A DNA stretch of 64,000 bases from contig CM056550.1 of NCBI GenBank assembly GCA_029721515.1, positions 16,677,119 to 16,741,118 of the forward strand, read 5' to 3'. Positions within the stretch are counted from its first letter, which is position 1. Each line of letters starts with the position of its first letter. The notes beneath the pieces are model-generated. The model was not told the origin of the DNA. It was given only the letters and a program-made list of their open reading frames with translations, and did not search any database. This DNA comes from Synanceia verrucosa (lineage: Eukaryota > Chordata > Actinopteri > Perciformes > Synanceiidae). This document shows positions 1 through 11,896 of this stretch, piece by piece. Position numbers and translations under genes: made by a program.

Positions 1-1270
1 ACAGAATCGCATCTGCGGTTTCCTGGACATCGAGGAGAATGAAAACAGCGGCAGGTTCCTGCGCAGATACTTCATCCTGGACACCCAGCAGGGCAACCTG
101 CTGTGGTACATGGACAACCCACAGGTGAGCGAGCGAATGAATGAACAGGTGAGCAACTCCGTTTTCTCTCACGTCTGTACAAATTCTCTTCAGCCATCAC
201 TGCATCTTCAAACGTCTTTGGTGTTTTTGACAAGGGAATGAACTTGTCGCTTTATTTTGAAATCCAGGAGTTGTTTGCTGCACACCATCAATTAGAGTAA
301 CAGACTGATTTCCTTCCTTCCAGGCAGCTATTATTAACATCAGCTCGCAGTGATCCACATCAGCACGCCTGGACTTGAAACTCCCTTCAGGGAGTCAAAT
401 CATCACGTTTAGTTGTCATCGTTTTTCGTGGTAAAGTCAAAAAGAGTCCCTGGTGCTGCTTTCAAGGTCATTCCGACATCTGACGACCGTGTCTTTTCAT
501 GTCAAACAAACAGGAGCAAACAGTGCTTCTGTTGGGGAACATGTGCAGTAAACGCAGCTTTAAACACGAACTGAATGCTGATTTTGAAGAACTGACATGA
601 ACTAAACTTCGGTCTGTTTATTTGAAACTAAAAGTCACACAAGACGCCGGGCGCTGCAGTAAAAAGAAGAAACCCGAAAGTAGTAGTGAGGCAGAAGATA
701 TGTCAGCAGGAAGTCGTGGGTTTTAAAGCACAGAACTACCCTGAACACGTTTTATGAGTCCTGACGTGGTCATGTGACCGATCCAAGCAGACAAACAGGA
801 ACCAGAAATCCAAAAGGTTAGCACTGTAGTAGTACTAGTAGTACTAGTAGTACTAGTAGTAGTAGTACTCAAATACCTTCCAGCCGGGGAATTCCTCAAA
901 CACTGCAGCGTCAGACTGATGCAGCTTTTATGAGACGAGTATGAATAAATATTAGTGAGGTATTCTGTTCCTGACATCCTCCAGATACTTGTTTTATCTG
1001 AATTATTGTGATAAACTTTCCTTTGTTGACCAAAATAATAAACAAATTACAACAAACTAAGAGAAAAGTCACTGCAGCTCTTCTTTTATTCATGTGAAGA
1101 TTTGTTTTGGTGCATCTTCAGTAAACACTGAACACATGATTTCACCCAACGAGCCTTTTCTGAACGGATTTAACCATGATAACACTGCTTCTTTCTGCTT
1201 TGTTCAGAATCTGCCCAAAGGCGCAGAGAAGGTGGGATCCCTCAAACTCACCTACATCTCCATGGTCAGT

Positions 1271-1307
<37 letters not shown>

Positions 1308-1861
1308 GCTAAAATGCTAAACCGCTCTACTCTCTTCAGGTCAGTGATGCCACCAAACTCAGACCAAAGGCGGAGTTCTGCTTTGGTGAGTCCATCTTTC
1401 CTTCGCTGTCGCTCTGATCGCACTTTGTGTTAGTTGAGGTTTATATTTATTTTTATTTTATTTTCTCGACTCCTCTCAGTTCCACTGAAGGGAAAAGTGA
1501 GCTTGCAGCTTGTGTTTGTCCCTTTCCTGGTTCCTGGACTGGTTCTCCCAGCTGACTGGTCTCAACCCAGTCCAGCACCTTTCATAGGGACTAGAAGGTC
1601 GACTGACACCAGACCAGCAGAGGCTTTTCGCAGCAGATTAACGTCCTTTAACTTCCTTCATCCAGTCTCTCCTTCATGTCTTCCTTATTCCCTCTCCTTC
1701 CTTCCTTCCCCCTCCTTCCTTTCCTCTCCTGTTTGCTTTATTTCCTCTCTTTTGTCCCTCGCTGCTTGTTGTTGTTCCTCTGGTGGCCAACGGTAGCGTT
1801 TTGTCACTCAATAGGAGGAAACTGTACAATGACTCTGACCTGACCTGTGTGATGGGATGTT

Positions 1862-1902
<41 letters not shown>

Positions 1903-2861
1903 CCTCTGGTTCTGAGAAACCAGAAACAAGAGCATATTTTTAGCTTGATTTGCATGAAACTCAGGGTGTTTTTCTCTCTCTCTCTGCAGTAATAAATGCA
2001 GGAATGAGGAAATTTTACCTGCAGGCCAACGATCAGCAGGATTTGGTGGAATGGATCAGTGTTCTCAACAAAGCCACCAAGATTACTGTGAGCCTCACAC
2101 ACACACACACACACACACACTGATCAGGATCAATAGGTGACTGTGATGCCTCAGGCTGCAGCAGATGGAAAATCAGCCATCAGACCAGAACGAGTTCAGG
2201 TTTAACAGAGAGTGTGTGGGGGGAGAGGAGGATAAAACTTTTCATTTTTTTTTCAAGTTTCATTTTTGCATGAGAATTGCATGTGTTGGGCTCTATTTTC
2301 AGTGGCGGATTAACACACATGTGGTGCTCCGGTGAGTCTTTGTGGCAGCAGGATGGTGGGAAGGTGTTGTTGAGTGTTGACATCATCAAAATAAAAGCTC
2401 CCTAACATTGTTTTTTCTTTTTAACACAAGGCTTTTATTCTGAAATACTCACAGGATTTGCAGCACTCTTAAATTAAATCTAAAACGAATATAAATTCTG
2501 TTTTTAATATGAAAGGCAAACTCAGCACCACACCAACCATGATTTGACCCTACGTGTCTTTAATCCTCATATCTCCCTCCGTTGTTGTCTACAAACTGAC
2601 CTTAAAAAAACAAATATGATCATTTCGGTGCCATTGGCAGACTCTTAAAGTGATACAAAGAAGGAAATAATCTAGTTTAATCCATAAAATCCTGTGGGTG
2701 TGATTGTTGGTAAGCTCTTGTTGTGTGTTTAGGTGCCAAAGCTGGGAGAAGGCCAAACAGCCGCCCACGCAGAGACGCCGCAGGAAGTACTCGGCGCCAT
2801 GAAACAGGTCTCCTACAAGACTGAAATCATAGGAGGAGTCCCTATCACCACCACCACACAG

Positions 2862-2914
<53 letters not shown>

Positions 2915-5900
2915 CACAGTGAGCGTCGTTAGCAGCTGTTAGCAGCAGCTCTGCAGGTCCGGTCCTGTCAGTGTTGGTATGCAGCCGCAAACATGTGACC
3001 CGACTGAGTCAGCGCAGACGAGTGACGGCTGCTTTGAATGTCATGAGACGCTCCAGAGCTCATTAAGAGACAGTAATTAAATTAATGTATGTAATGATGT
3101 TCACTGTATCAGGTGTTTGTCATGAAAGTTGTTATGTATAAATGTGTTTTAGGAGCAGGGGGAGGGGCAGACCGAGGTCGATCGTGGGGGTCTGAAGCGG
3201 GGTCAGAATCAGCTGCCCTACTTCCTGTCCAGAGGAGTCCAGGACCAGGTCATCAAGGCCGGCTACTGTGTTAAACAAGGGGCTGTGGTGAGACTGCACG
3301 CACACACCTACCGATGAAACTGAAATTAAATCTTAAATTGTTCTTCAACAATAACTCATATTACTCATATAGGCCAAAGTTAAACTGATGTTCCCCAGGT
3401 ACACTTTTATTTCTTTTATTTCCTCTCCTCTAAATTCAGGGTTCCTGCAGTTCCTTAAAGTCTTAAAATGTCTTAAATTAAAATCTGGGTAATTAAGGTC
3501 TTAAATTGTCTGTAAATTTACTGTAAATTTGCTGTAGGGTTTAAATTTTCAGGAAAATTTCAGGAAAAGACAGAATTCAGAGATTTCCTGCATTTTTTCA
3601 TGTTATTTTGTTCACAAAGTTCAATTCTTTGTTCTTGAAAGTTGTGAAATTTAAGTTGTGAAAAAATGTTATGCCTTCAATTTATATCATTGTTCCAAGT
3701 GTTAAAAAAAGGGCTGAAAAAAAACTATTTTCAGAGATTAATCGTTGATCAGATCTTTTTTCCTGCTAAATATCAATGTTAGTGTCAGCCTCAATAACTC
3801 AGCCGGGCCCTACAATAAATTGACTATTTTCTACCAAAGAAATTTTTGTGACATTTTGTGGTCTTAAATGATATTTGTTGAGGTCTTAAAAAGTAATAAA
3901 TTTGACTTTTAAAATGAAAGAACCCTGAAATTACTTCATCATTTCCTGTCTTGAAGGACTGAACAGCTCCAGACACAGAGATCATCTCGCTCCTGAAAAT
4001 TATTATTTGAACAGGATTAATGATTAATAAGCAAAGTGTTTGACTCGTATTTAAGAAAACTGTTCCTTAACGTACGCGCGCACGTCATCCGTCCTGTCAT
4101 CTTAAGATCCTTAAAGTGTTTTTGTCAGATTGAACAAACTAACAGCTCTGCTCTTCTTCCTCAGATGAAGAACTGGAAGAGGAGATACTTTGTGCTGGAA
4201 GAAAACGCTGTCAGCTACTACAAATCTGACCTGGTGAGGAAATGTGTTTTTTTTACTTTACTTAAAGGAACTGATCCTTTAAAAACAAAGTCATGTCAGA
4301 GCAGAGAGCTGCTGGGAGCATGTCAGTGTACGTTGTGTCTCTACATGCTGAATACCTCCTCATATGAGCCACGTGTGGACGGCAGCCTGTCTGCACACAT
4401 AAAGAGACACACCCAGACTGTGTGTGTGTGTGTGTGTGTGTGTGTTTTACACTGCAGGTATTTAGCAGTCACATGTTCAAAGTGACGTCATGTGTTTGAA
4501 AGCGTCACTTCTTGAATCATTGTCAAACACGAGTGTGACTTTCCGCTGCTTTCTCTCGTCTTTCTTCCTCTTGTGAATTCCCAAAATGGGAAACTTTTCT
4601 CAGAAGTCTCTCAGATGATAAAACGATGCTCGGTTTATTTTCCAACCATCAGATCTAACTGATTAAAGCCTGGCATAATAACCCACTTAAACAGCTGAAT
4701 GTTTCACTTTATTTTTTATCCTCCATTCACTTTTTTTGATAAAAGAAGCAGATTTTCCGACACAGTACTTATTTCATACTGATGATTCACTCTTGGAGTC
4801 TCATGTCTGTACGTCTTGAATGCTGCAAAATGTACTTTCACTCGCTGCCATGAATGAAGTTACTCACTGTTGTCATTAAATATCATTAAAACACACTGAG
4901 TATAGCCTCAGTCTAAACCCTTGCTACAAGACACGACAGGGAACTGAAATGCAGAGCGCCACACCACGTCTTTAAATAGCCTGTAATTAGAAATGGTGAT
5001 GTGTGATGAGTCAGAAACCAGCGGAGGAATGCCAGCGTTCAGCCGGAGCTAGCTCCGCTGTTAGCGACCAGGCTAGGAGGGCTAACAGCTAACAGTACCC
5101 TGCTGGTCTGGGTCGGACAGAGTCATGATACGGTATACAATGTGAGATATTTCAGTTTATATAGGTGCATCTGTCTCTTTAAATGATATATAATGTGAGA
5201 TAATATTTCAGTTTATATAGGTGAATCTGTCTCTTTAAATGATATATAATGTGAGATAATATTCCAGTTTATATAGGTGCATCTGTCTCTTTAAATGATA
5301 TATAATGTGAGATATTTCAGTTTATATAGGTGAATCTGTCTCTTTAAATGATATATAATGTGAGATAATATTCCAGTTTATATAGGTGCATCTGTCTCTT
5401 TAAATGATATATAATGTGAGATATTTCAGTTTATATAGGTGCATCTGTCTCTTTAAATGATATATAATGTGAGATAATATTTCAGTTTATATAGGTGCAT
5501 CTGTCTCTTTAAATGATATATAATGTGAGATATTTCAGTTTATATAGGTGAATCTGTCTCTTTAAATGATATATAATGTGAGATAATATTTCAGTTTATA
5601 TAGGTGAATCTGTCTCTTTAAATGATATATAATGTGAGATAATATTTCAGTTTATATAGGTGAATCTGTCTCTTTAAATGATATATAATGTGAGATAATA
5701 TTCCAGTTTATATAGGTGCATCTGTCTCTTTAAATGATATATAATGTGAGATAATATTTCAGTTTATATAGGTGCATCTGTCTCTTTAAATGATATATAA
5801 TGTGAGATATTTCAGTTTATATAGGTGCATCTGTCTCTTTAAATGATATATAATGTGAGATAATATTTCAGTTTATATAGGTGCATCTGTCTCTTTAAAT

Positions 5901-8900
5901 GATATATAATGTGAGATATTTCAGTTTATATAGGTGAATCTGTCTCTTTAAATGATATATAATGTGAGATAATATTCCAGTTTATATAGGTGAATCTGTC
6001 TCTTTAAATGATATATAATGTGAGATAATATTTCAGTTTATATAGGTGAATCTGTCTCTTTAAATGATATATAATGTGAGATAATATTTCAGTTTATATA
6101 GGTGCATCTGTCTCTTTAAATGATATATAATGTGAGATAATATTTCAGTTTATATAGGTGAATCTGTCTCTTTAAATGATATATAATGTGAGATAATATT
6201 CCAGTTTATATAGGTGCATCTGTCTCTTTAAATGATATATAATGTGAGATAATATTCCAGTTTATATAGGTGCATCTGTCTCTTTAAATGATATATAATG
6301 TGAGATAATATTCCAGTTTATATAGGTGAATCTGTCTCTTTAAATGATATATAATGTGAGATAATATTCCAGTTTATATAGATGAATCTGTCTCTTTAAA
6401 TGATATATAATGTGAGATAATATTCCAGTTTATATAGATGAATCTGTCTCTTTAAATGATATATAATGTGAGATAATATTCCAGTTTATATAGGTGAATC
6501 TGTCTCTTTAAATGATATATAATGTGAGATAATATTCCAGTTTATATAGGTGAATCTGTCTCTTTAAATGATATATAATGTGAGATATTTCAGTTTATAT
6601 AGGTGAATCTGTCTCTTTAAATGATATATAATGTGAGATAATATTCCAGTTTATATAGATGAATCTGTCTCTTTAAATGATATATAATGTGAGATATTTC
6701 AGTTTATATAGGTGAATCTGTCTCTTTAAATGATATATAATGTGAGATAATATTTCAGTTTATATAGGTGCATCTGTCTCTTTAAATGATATATAATGTG
6801 AGATAATATTCCAGTTTATATAGATGAATCTGTCTCTTTAAATGATATATAATGTGAGATATTCCAGTTTATATAGGTGCATCTGTCTCTTTAAATGATA
6901 TATAATGTGAGATAATATTTCAGTTTATATAGGTGAATCTGTCTCTTTAAATGATATATAATGTGAGATAATATTCCAGTTTATATAGGTGCATCTGTCT
7001 CTTTAAATGATATATAATGTGAGATAATATTCCAGTTTATATAGGTGAATCTGTCTCTTTAAATGATATATAATGTGAGATAATATTTCAGTTTATATAG
7101 GTGCATCTGTCTCTTTAAATGATATATAATGTGAGATAATATTTCAGTTTATATAGGTGAACTATATGTGAGATAATAGAAATATTTCAGTTTATATAGG
7201 TGAATCTGTCTCTTTAAATGATATATAATGTGAGATAATATTCCAGTTTATATAGGTGCATCTGTCTCTTTAAATGATATATAATGTGAGATAATATTTC
7301 AGTTTATATAGGTGAACTATATGTGAGATAATAGAAATATTTCAGTTTATATAGGTGAATCTGTCTCTTTAAATGATATATAATGTGAGATAATATTCCA
7401 GTTTATATAGGTGAATCTGTCTCTTTAAATGATATATAATGTGAGATAATATTTCAGTTTATATAGATGAATCTGTCTCTTTAAATGATATATAATGTGA
7501 GATAATATTCCAGTTTATATAGGTGAATCTGTCTCTTTAAATGATATATAATGTGAGATAATATTTCAGTTTATATAGGTGAACTATATGTGAGATAATA
7601 GAAATATTTCAGTTTATATAGGTGAATCTGTCTCTTTAAATGATATATAATGTGAGATAATATTTCAGTTTATATAGGTGAACTATATGTGAGATAATAG
7701 AAATATTTCAGTTTATATAGGTGAATCTGTCTCTTTAAATGATATATAATGTGAGATAATATTTCAGTTTATATAGGTGAATCTGTCTCTTTAAATGATA
7801 TATAATGTGAGATAATATTTCAGTTTATATAGGTGAATCTGTCTCTTTAAATGATATATAATGTGAGATAATATTTCAGTTTATATAGGTGAATCTGTCT
7901 CTTTAAATGATATATAATGTGAGATAATATTTCAGTTTATATAGGTGAATCTGTCTCTTTAAATGATATATAATGTGAGATAATATTTCAGTTTATATAG
8001 GTGAATCTGTCTCTTTAAATGATATATAATGTGAGATAATATTTCAGTTTATATAGGTGAATCTGTCTCTTTAAATGATATATAATGTGAGATAATATTC
8101 CAGTTTATATAGGTGAACTATATGTGAGATAATAGAAATATTTCAGTTTATATAGGTGCATCTGTCTCTTTAATATGTCTGTATGTTGGATATTTTGCAC
8201 GTTAATAAATAATAATTTAATCTGAATAAATCTTCTGTTCTACATCAGGTCTTAAAGGGATGGTTGGGCTGTTTTTCGCTTTTAGTCAGTGTGTTACCAA
8301 CAGCAGACAGAGGTCAGACAGCCCTTTCTGTGCCCTCTTTAAGGCCACCAGACTGATTTCACCTCTACCAATGCCTCCAGTCACAGTAAAACAAGCAGGC
8401 AGTGGTAGACCAGCATCTCTTGTCCTCTGAGAGGTAAAATATACAGTTGTAGTAGGAGTAGTCTGGTGCCTTTAAAGAGATAGCGGCTTCCTGACGCGAG
8501 AGCCCTTTGACTGATATTGATAATATTTTGGGGTTTAAAATGAGTCCTGCAGCATGCATGACTTTGTTTTACCAACACAGTGACGTCGTCCTCTGTCGTC
8601 CTTTCAGGAGCGAGAGGCGCTGAGAGTCATCCCACTGAAGGAGATTCACAAAGTCCAGGAGTGCAAACAGAGGTCAGTGAGGTTAGCTCGTTAGCTCGTT
8701 GGCGGCTGATGTCACCATGCAGCTCGTTAATAACTGCTGCTTCTTTGTTCCAGTGACTTGATGATGAGGGACAACCTGTTTGAAATGGTCACCAGCTCCA
8801 GAACCTTCTACATACAGGTACCCATGTGTCGCTTTCCTGGAGCACTGACACACATTTACCTGCAGTAACACCTGCCAGCCTCTGACCTGATGCTAGTGAA

Positions 8901-11896
8901 AGTGACATGACTGATGTAGTCAAATCAATTCAGCCTTTATTGTCATTATATGACAGTACACACAGTGAAAACAGGAGCACCGCTCCACATGGTGCTTAGT
9001 GCAATATAAAAACAGTAAAAAAAAAAAAAGAAATAAACTTTGGTAAAACATAAGATGTTATTTTCAGTATGTCAGGCACACTTATTGCTACAAAAACAGT
9101 TATTGCACATTTATTTATGTTACCCATTATTGCACAGAAAATTAATATACATTTATAAAATGTAAAATATATAATATAAGTGTAATATCAGTCAGTCTGT
9201 CCGTGTTTCCATTCATGTCCCCTCAGGATGAATTGAATTAGCACATGTTAGCATGTTAGCATACCAGCTAACCTCACCTGGCTGTGCTGCAGCAGACTGT
9301 TGTCCATGTTCTTCCTCCACACCATAAAACAAAGACCGTCCTCTCTCTGTGTCTCTGTGCCAGGCTGACAGTCCAGAGGACATGCACAGCTGGATCAAGG
9401 CCATCTCAGGGGCCATCGTTGCTCAGCGCGGCCCTGGACGCTCCGCCAACACGGTAGGTATCCTGTCACAATGTGTTTAATAAAGAGGAAGGCAGCAGCT
9501 AAACACAGAGTTTACCAAAATCATTAAGTGTCATCGTTGAGTTTAACAGCAGCATGTATGGCTCACCTGTATTAGTATTTTTGCCTCCTGTTGCCCAGTG
9601 TTGTTGTTGAAGTGGCTCCACCTGGTGGAGAAAAGAGTTTCTGCAGCTGACAAACATTCTGATTTAGATTGATTTCATTTATTCATAGAAAAGCTCTATA
9701 TTTAGGGATGTAATAAGTGTAAAGTAGGTCTGTGTCAGTGTGGTAAATGTGTTTAGGAGTTTCACAACCCGATGATGATGATAATGATGATGAAATGTGT
9801 TTTTATGATGTCTTGTTTTCTTTTCTGCACAAACACAAACTATTCTTTATATCTGTTCATTCTAAAACTGTCTCTCTTCTTCAGTCTCTTCTCTCAGTTT
9901 GAAGAGTTTCCTTCCAAAACCACACAATTAAACAGCAGAAGAAAACCATAAATAAGCTACTGTAAAATAAAAAAAACACATGATTCACTGTGAGTCTGAA
10001 TAATTAGCAGAACTTTTTCAATGTGGACGTGTCTGTAATCATGAAGTCAGGAAAGTCTTGACCTGTTATCAGAGGATTGACATCTTTTTGAAGCAAACAT
10101 TACTTGAACCCTCCTCTGAACGGACGTGTGGTTTCCTGGAAAGCAGCTCTTCTCCTGACTGACTGAGCTGTGCTGTAAACTGTTGTTTCCAGATCCGTCA
10201 GGCCAGAAGGCTGTCCAGTCCTTGTATACAGAGGTATACTCCATTCTGCAGTGGTGAAGGCAGCACGTATGTGACCCCATGACCTTTCACCCCATTAACC
10301 CAGCAGCCCTCTATGAGACTGGCCCACCTGAAATCAAAGCAGTCTGCTCACAACTTTTATTATTATTAAATTATAGAGTCAGAGTATGTGAGCGCTGCAT
10401 GGAATATTCCTGATAGTTGACCTTTGACCTGAGTCCTGCTCAGCTCCAGATCATTTCATGCTGGTTGTCTTCATTCCTCATCATAACCCATCTTCATATT
10501 GATCATATTGATCCACCATCGATTGATTTAGATCAGCAGGTCGCTCCATCGTCCTCCCAGCTTCTCACCATGTTGTCTTTTTTCTTCTTTTTTTTTCAGT
10601 CATCCGTCCACACGAGTCGAATCGAACCTTTCTTTCCTTTTCATTCTCATAACACAACCAGTGTGTCTTCTCTCTGTGTCATTATTCACATCTTAATAAC
10701 ATTTTCAGCGTTCCTGACTCCCAGCAGAGCTCCGCAAAACCAAAATTCATCACAGGCTTTTATTTTTTTTTTCTGCTAACCCTGTGTGTCTTTCTGTATT
10801 TCCTGTGTGTGTGTGTGTGTGTGTGTGTGTCTGCTTTTCAGAGAATAAGGTGTGACAGTGACGTACTAACCTTCCCCAAATGAGTCCCGTTGCCTACTTC
10901 CTGCTGCCTACTTCCTGCTGCCTACTTCCTGCTGCCTACTTCCTGCCCCTCCCACCGCTGCTCATCGTCCAATCACCAAGCCCCACCGCCTCTCCGCTTC
11001 CTTAGCAGCTGCTGTTCGATCCCGCCCTTCTCCGCGGCGACTGCAGCGTCGTTTTTTTCGTACGTGTTGCTTGTAACTGCATGAAACGTCGTGTTGCAGT
11101 CACATGTTGTCATGAGTGGAATAAGGAGCTATCGCTACTCTCCCTGCTAACATAACATGCTAACATGTTTGCTGAACTTCATCAAACCTGCATCTTGTTG
11201 TTTTTTCTCTTCAGGTCAAGAGCAAGTCAAAGTTCATTTGGGAAATGTTTCCTTGATCACCAGCAAACATGAGTCAGTCATTTCACTCTGCAGATTGATG
11301 TCTGGAGTTAAGTTAAGAGGTGAACTGTCCCTTTAAGAGTTTGCTGGTGATCAAGGTGACTTAAGAGCTAAATGTGCTAATTAAAAACGAGATGCTCTTG
11401 CCTGAACGAGTTCTTCCCATCTGTCCATCCAGTCATCGCTCATCGCTGTTCCCTCCGTCCATCACTCACCTCTTCCTCTTCTGCCTCTCACTTCCTGTCC
11501 TTCTTCCATCTCTCCCTGCAGGAACGCAGTGACCACTCCCCTCCCTCCCCAGCATCCACCTCCATCTTCTACTACCCCTACGATGAGGAACTACACCTCC
11601 CACAATCCCCCACTGCCTCAGAGGACCCTGAGCTTCACGCTGGAGGCGCACCGCCAAGACAACTTCCTCAGCCTCCTGCCGTGGAGGCTGAGCGGCGTCC
11701 AGGCCGTGATGATGCCCCTCCCTCCGGCGCGCTCCCGCCTGTCGCTGCAGGAAACGCTGCAGTCGTCAAAGTAACGGAGGAGTCGCCGTGGAAACGGCGC
11801 AGCGGAATCGCCCGGCTGGGGCTCATTGGTGGCGGTAGGGAGGAGCTGAACAGACGCAGCAGTGAGAAGTCCGACCTGCAGATGACCCTGATATGA
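1..11896 (+). CDS. plekha1: PLEKHA1/TAPP1, tandem PH-domain adaptor, 5'-partial, long isoform
   Basis: Coding exons run 1-124, 1208-1264, 1340-1385, 1990-2087, 2733-2861, 3153-3287, 4165-4233, 8608-8672, 8754-8817, 9364-9453 and 11522-11896. All junctions are GT-AG and phases match, giving 416 codons plus stop. The first visible residues (QNRICGFLDIEENENSG) match vertebrate TAPP1 from about residue 7, so only about six codons are missing. PH domain 1 spans exons 1-4. PH domain 2 spans 3153-9453 and contains MKNWKRRYF, the basic loop that in TAPP1 binds PtdIns(3,4)P2. The last exon is proline/serine-rich and ends in MTLI, a class I PDZ-ligand form (T-x-hydrophobic), which supports its reading frame; TAPP proteins are known to bind PDZ partners through their C terminus. 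The family recruits PDZ and phosphatase partners to the plasma membrane after PI3K signalling. The htra1 neighbour argues for PLEKHA1 over PLEKHA2. Which teleost duplicate (a or b) this is cannot be decided. Confidence 0.93.
1272..1304. repeat. (CA)n microsatellite behind plekha1 donor
   Basis: About 16 CA units start 7 bases after the splice donor at 1265 (GTCAGT). It is the first of three such arrangements in this gene. Confidence 0.95.
1865..1901. repeat. (CA)n microsatellite
   Basis: About 18 CA units in the plekha1 intron upstream of the exon starting at 1990. Confidence 0.95.
2095..2120. repeat. (CA)n microsatellite behind plekha1 donor
   Basis: About 12 CA units begin about 8 bases after the donor at 2088 (GTGAGC). 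Confidence 0.95.
2864..2912. repeat. (CA)n microsatellite abutting plekha1 donor
   Basis: About 24 CA units begin 3 bases into the intron, immediately after the donor at 2862 (GTAAC). The upstream exon (129 bases, 43 codons) encodes the linker between the two PH domains and could be skipped without changing frame. Confidence 0.95.
3437..3927. mobile_element. Non-autonomous DNA transposon (MITE-like) in plekha1 intron
   Basis: The 491-bp unit begins CAGGGTTC and ends GAACCCTG, a perfect 8-bp terminal inverted repeat. It is flanked on both sides by AAATT (3432-3436 and 3928-3932), consistent with a target duplication. It has no coding potential and is AT-rich. Parts of the same sequence recur in abca5 introns at about 45135-45325 and 47696-47975. 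The CAGGG terminus is hAT-like, but the 5-bp flanking repeat is shorter than the 8 bp typical of hAT, so the superfamily is uncertain. Confidence 0.7.
4419..4445. repeat. (TG)n microsatellite
   Basis: About 13 TG units in the plekha1 intron that follows the exon ending at 4233. Confidence 0.9.
5128..8173. repeat. About 3-kb minisatellite, 56-bp unit, roughly 55 copies
   Basis: A near-perfect tandem array fills most of the plekha1 intron between exons 4165-4233 and 8608-8672. The main unit is 56 bp and contains GTGAGATAATATTTCAG and TCTGTCTCTTTAAATGATAT. A 52-bp variant lacks AATA (GTGAGATATTTCAG) and occurs only in the 5' part, up to about 6850. A third variant carrying GAACTATATGTGAGATAATAGAAAT appears five times, all after about 7160. 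Single-base variants (GTGCATC/GTGAATC, TTTCAG/TTCCAG, AGGTG/AGATG) are interspersed. Copies are very similar, so the array expanded recently and is probably length-polymorphic. Confidence 0.97.
8922..9020. repeat. Interspersed repeat fragment in plekha1 intron
   Basis: The stretch containing CAGCCTTTATTGTCATTATA and the following ACAGTGAAA resembles a very common teleost repeat (TTTATTGTCATT...GAAA). It is degenerate and its class is uncertain. Confidence 0.45.
10193..10282 (+). CDS. plekha1: plekha1 alternative terminal coding exon (short isoform)
   Basis: A phase-0 acceptor (ttgtttccag) opens an exon that reads IRQARRLSSPCIQRYTPFC and then GEGSTYVTP before TGA at 10280-10282. It resembles the alternative TAPP1 C terminus I remember from mammals (RQARRLSNPCIQRYTSRAGE...). 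The preceding exon (9364-9453) ends in phase 0, so it can join either this exon or the long terminal exon at 11522. This short form would lack the PDZ-type tail. A possible internal donor at 10234 (AG|GTATAC) is out of phase with the 11522 exon. Isoform use is inferred from sequence only. Confidence 0.72.
   Translation: MRQARRLSSPCIQRYTPFCSGEGSTYVTP
10803..10947. repeat. (TG)n followed by 14-bp pyrimidine-rich tandem repeat
   Basis: About 14 TG units (10803-10831) precede a possible acceptor (TGCTTTTCAG). At 10891-10947 a 14-bp unit, CCTACTTCCTGCTG, is repeated about four times. Both lie in the intron between the two alternative plekha1 3' coding ends. Confidence 0.85.
11251..11356. repeat. 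Perfect 18-bp inverted repeat with 70-base loop
   Basis: CCTTGATCACCAGCAAAC at 11251-11268 is exactly reverse-complemented at 11339-11356. It lies about 165 bases upstream of the long-isoform terminal exon of plekha1. It could be a tiny transposon remnant or a pre-mRNA stem-loop; no target duplication is evident. Confidence 0.85.

Noticed and set aside
1434..1796. A 120-codon plus-strand frame in a plekha1 intron
   Set aside because: Composition is pyrimidine-rich (Phe/Ser/Leu) and the frame sits between phase-matched plekha1 exons without splice support.
5128..8173. CRISPR-like array
   Set aside because: The units are directly tandem without unique spacers, and the host is a vertebrate. 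It is a minisatellite.
11529..11774. An 81-codon frame in the last plekha1 exon, plus antisense frames at 11466-11925
   Set aside because: The competing frame ends QMTLI and continues in phase from the exon at 9364-9453. The others are GC-driven shadows.
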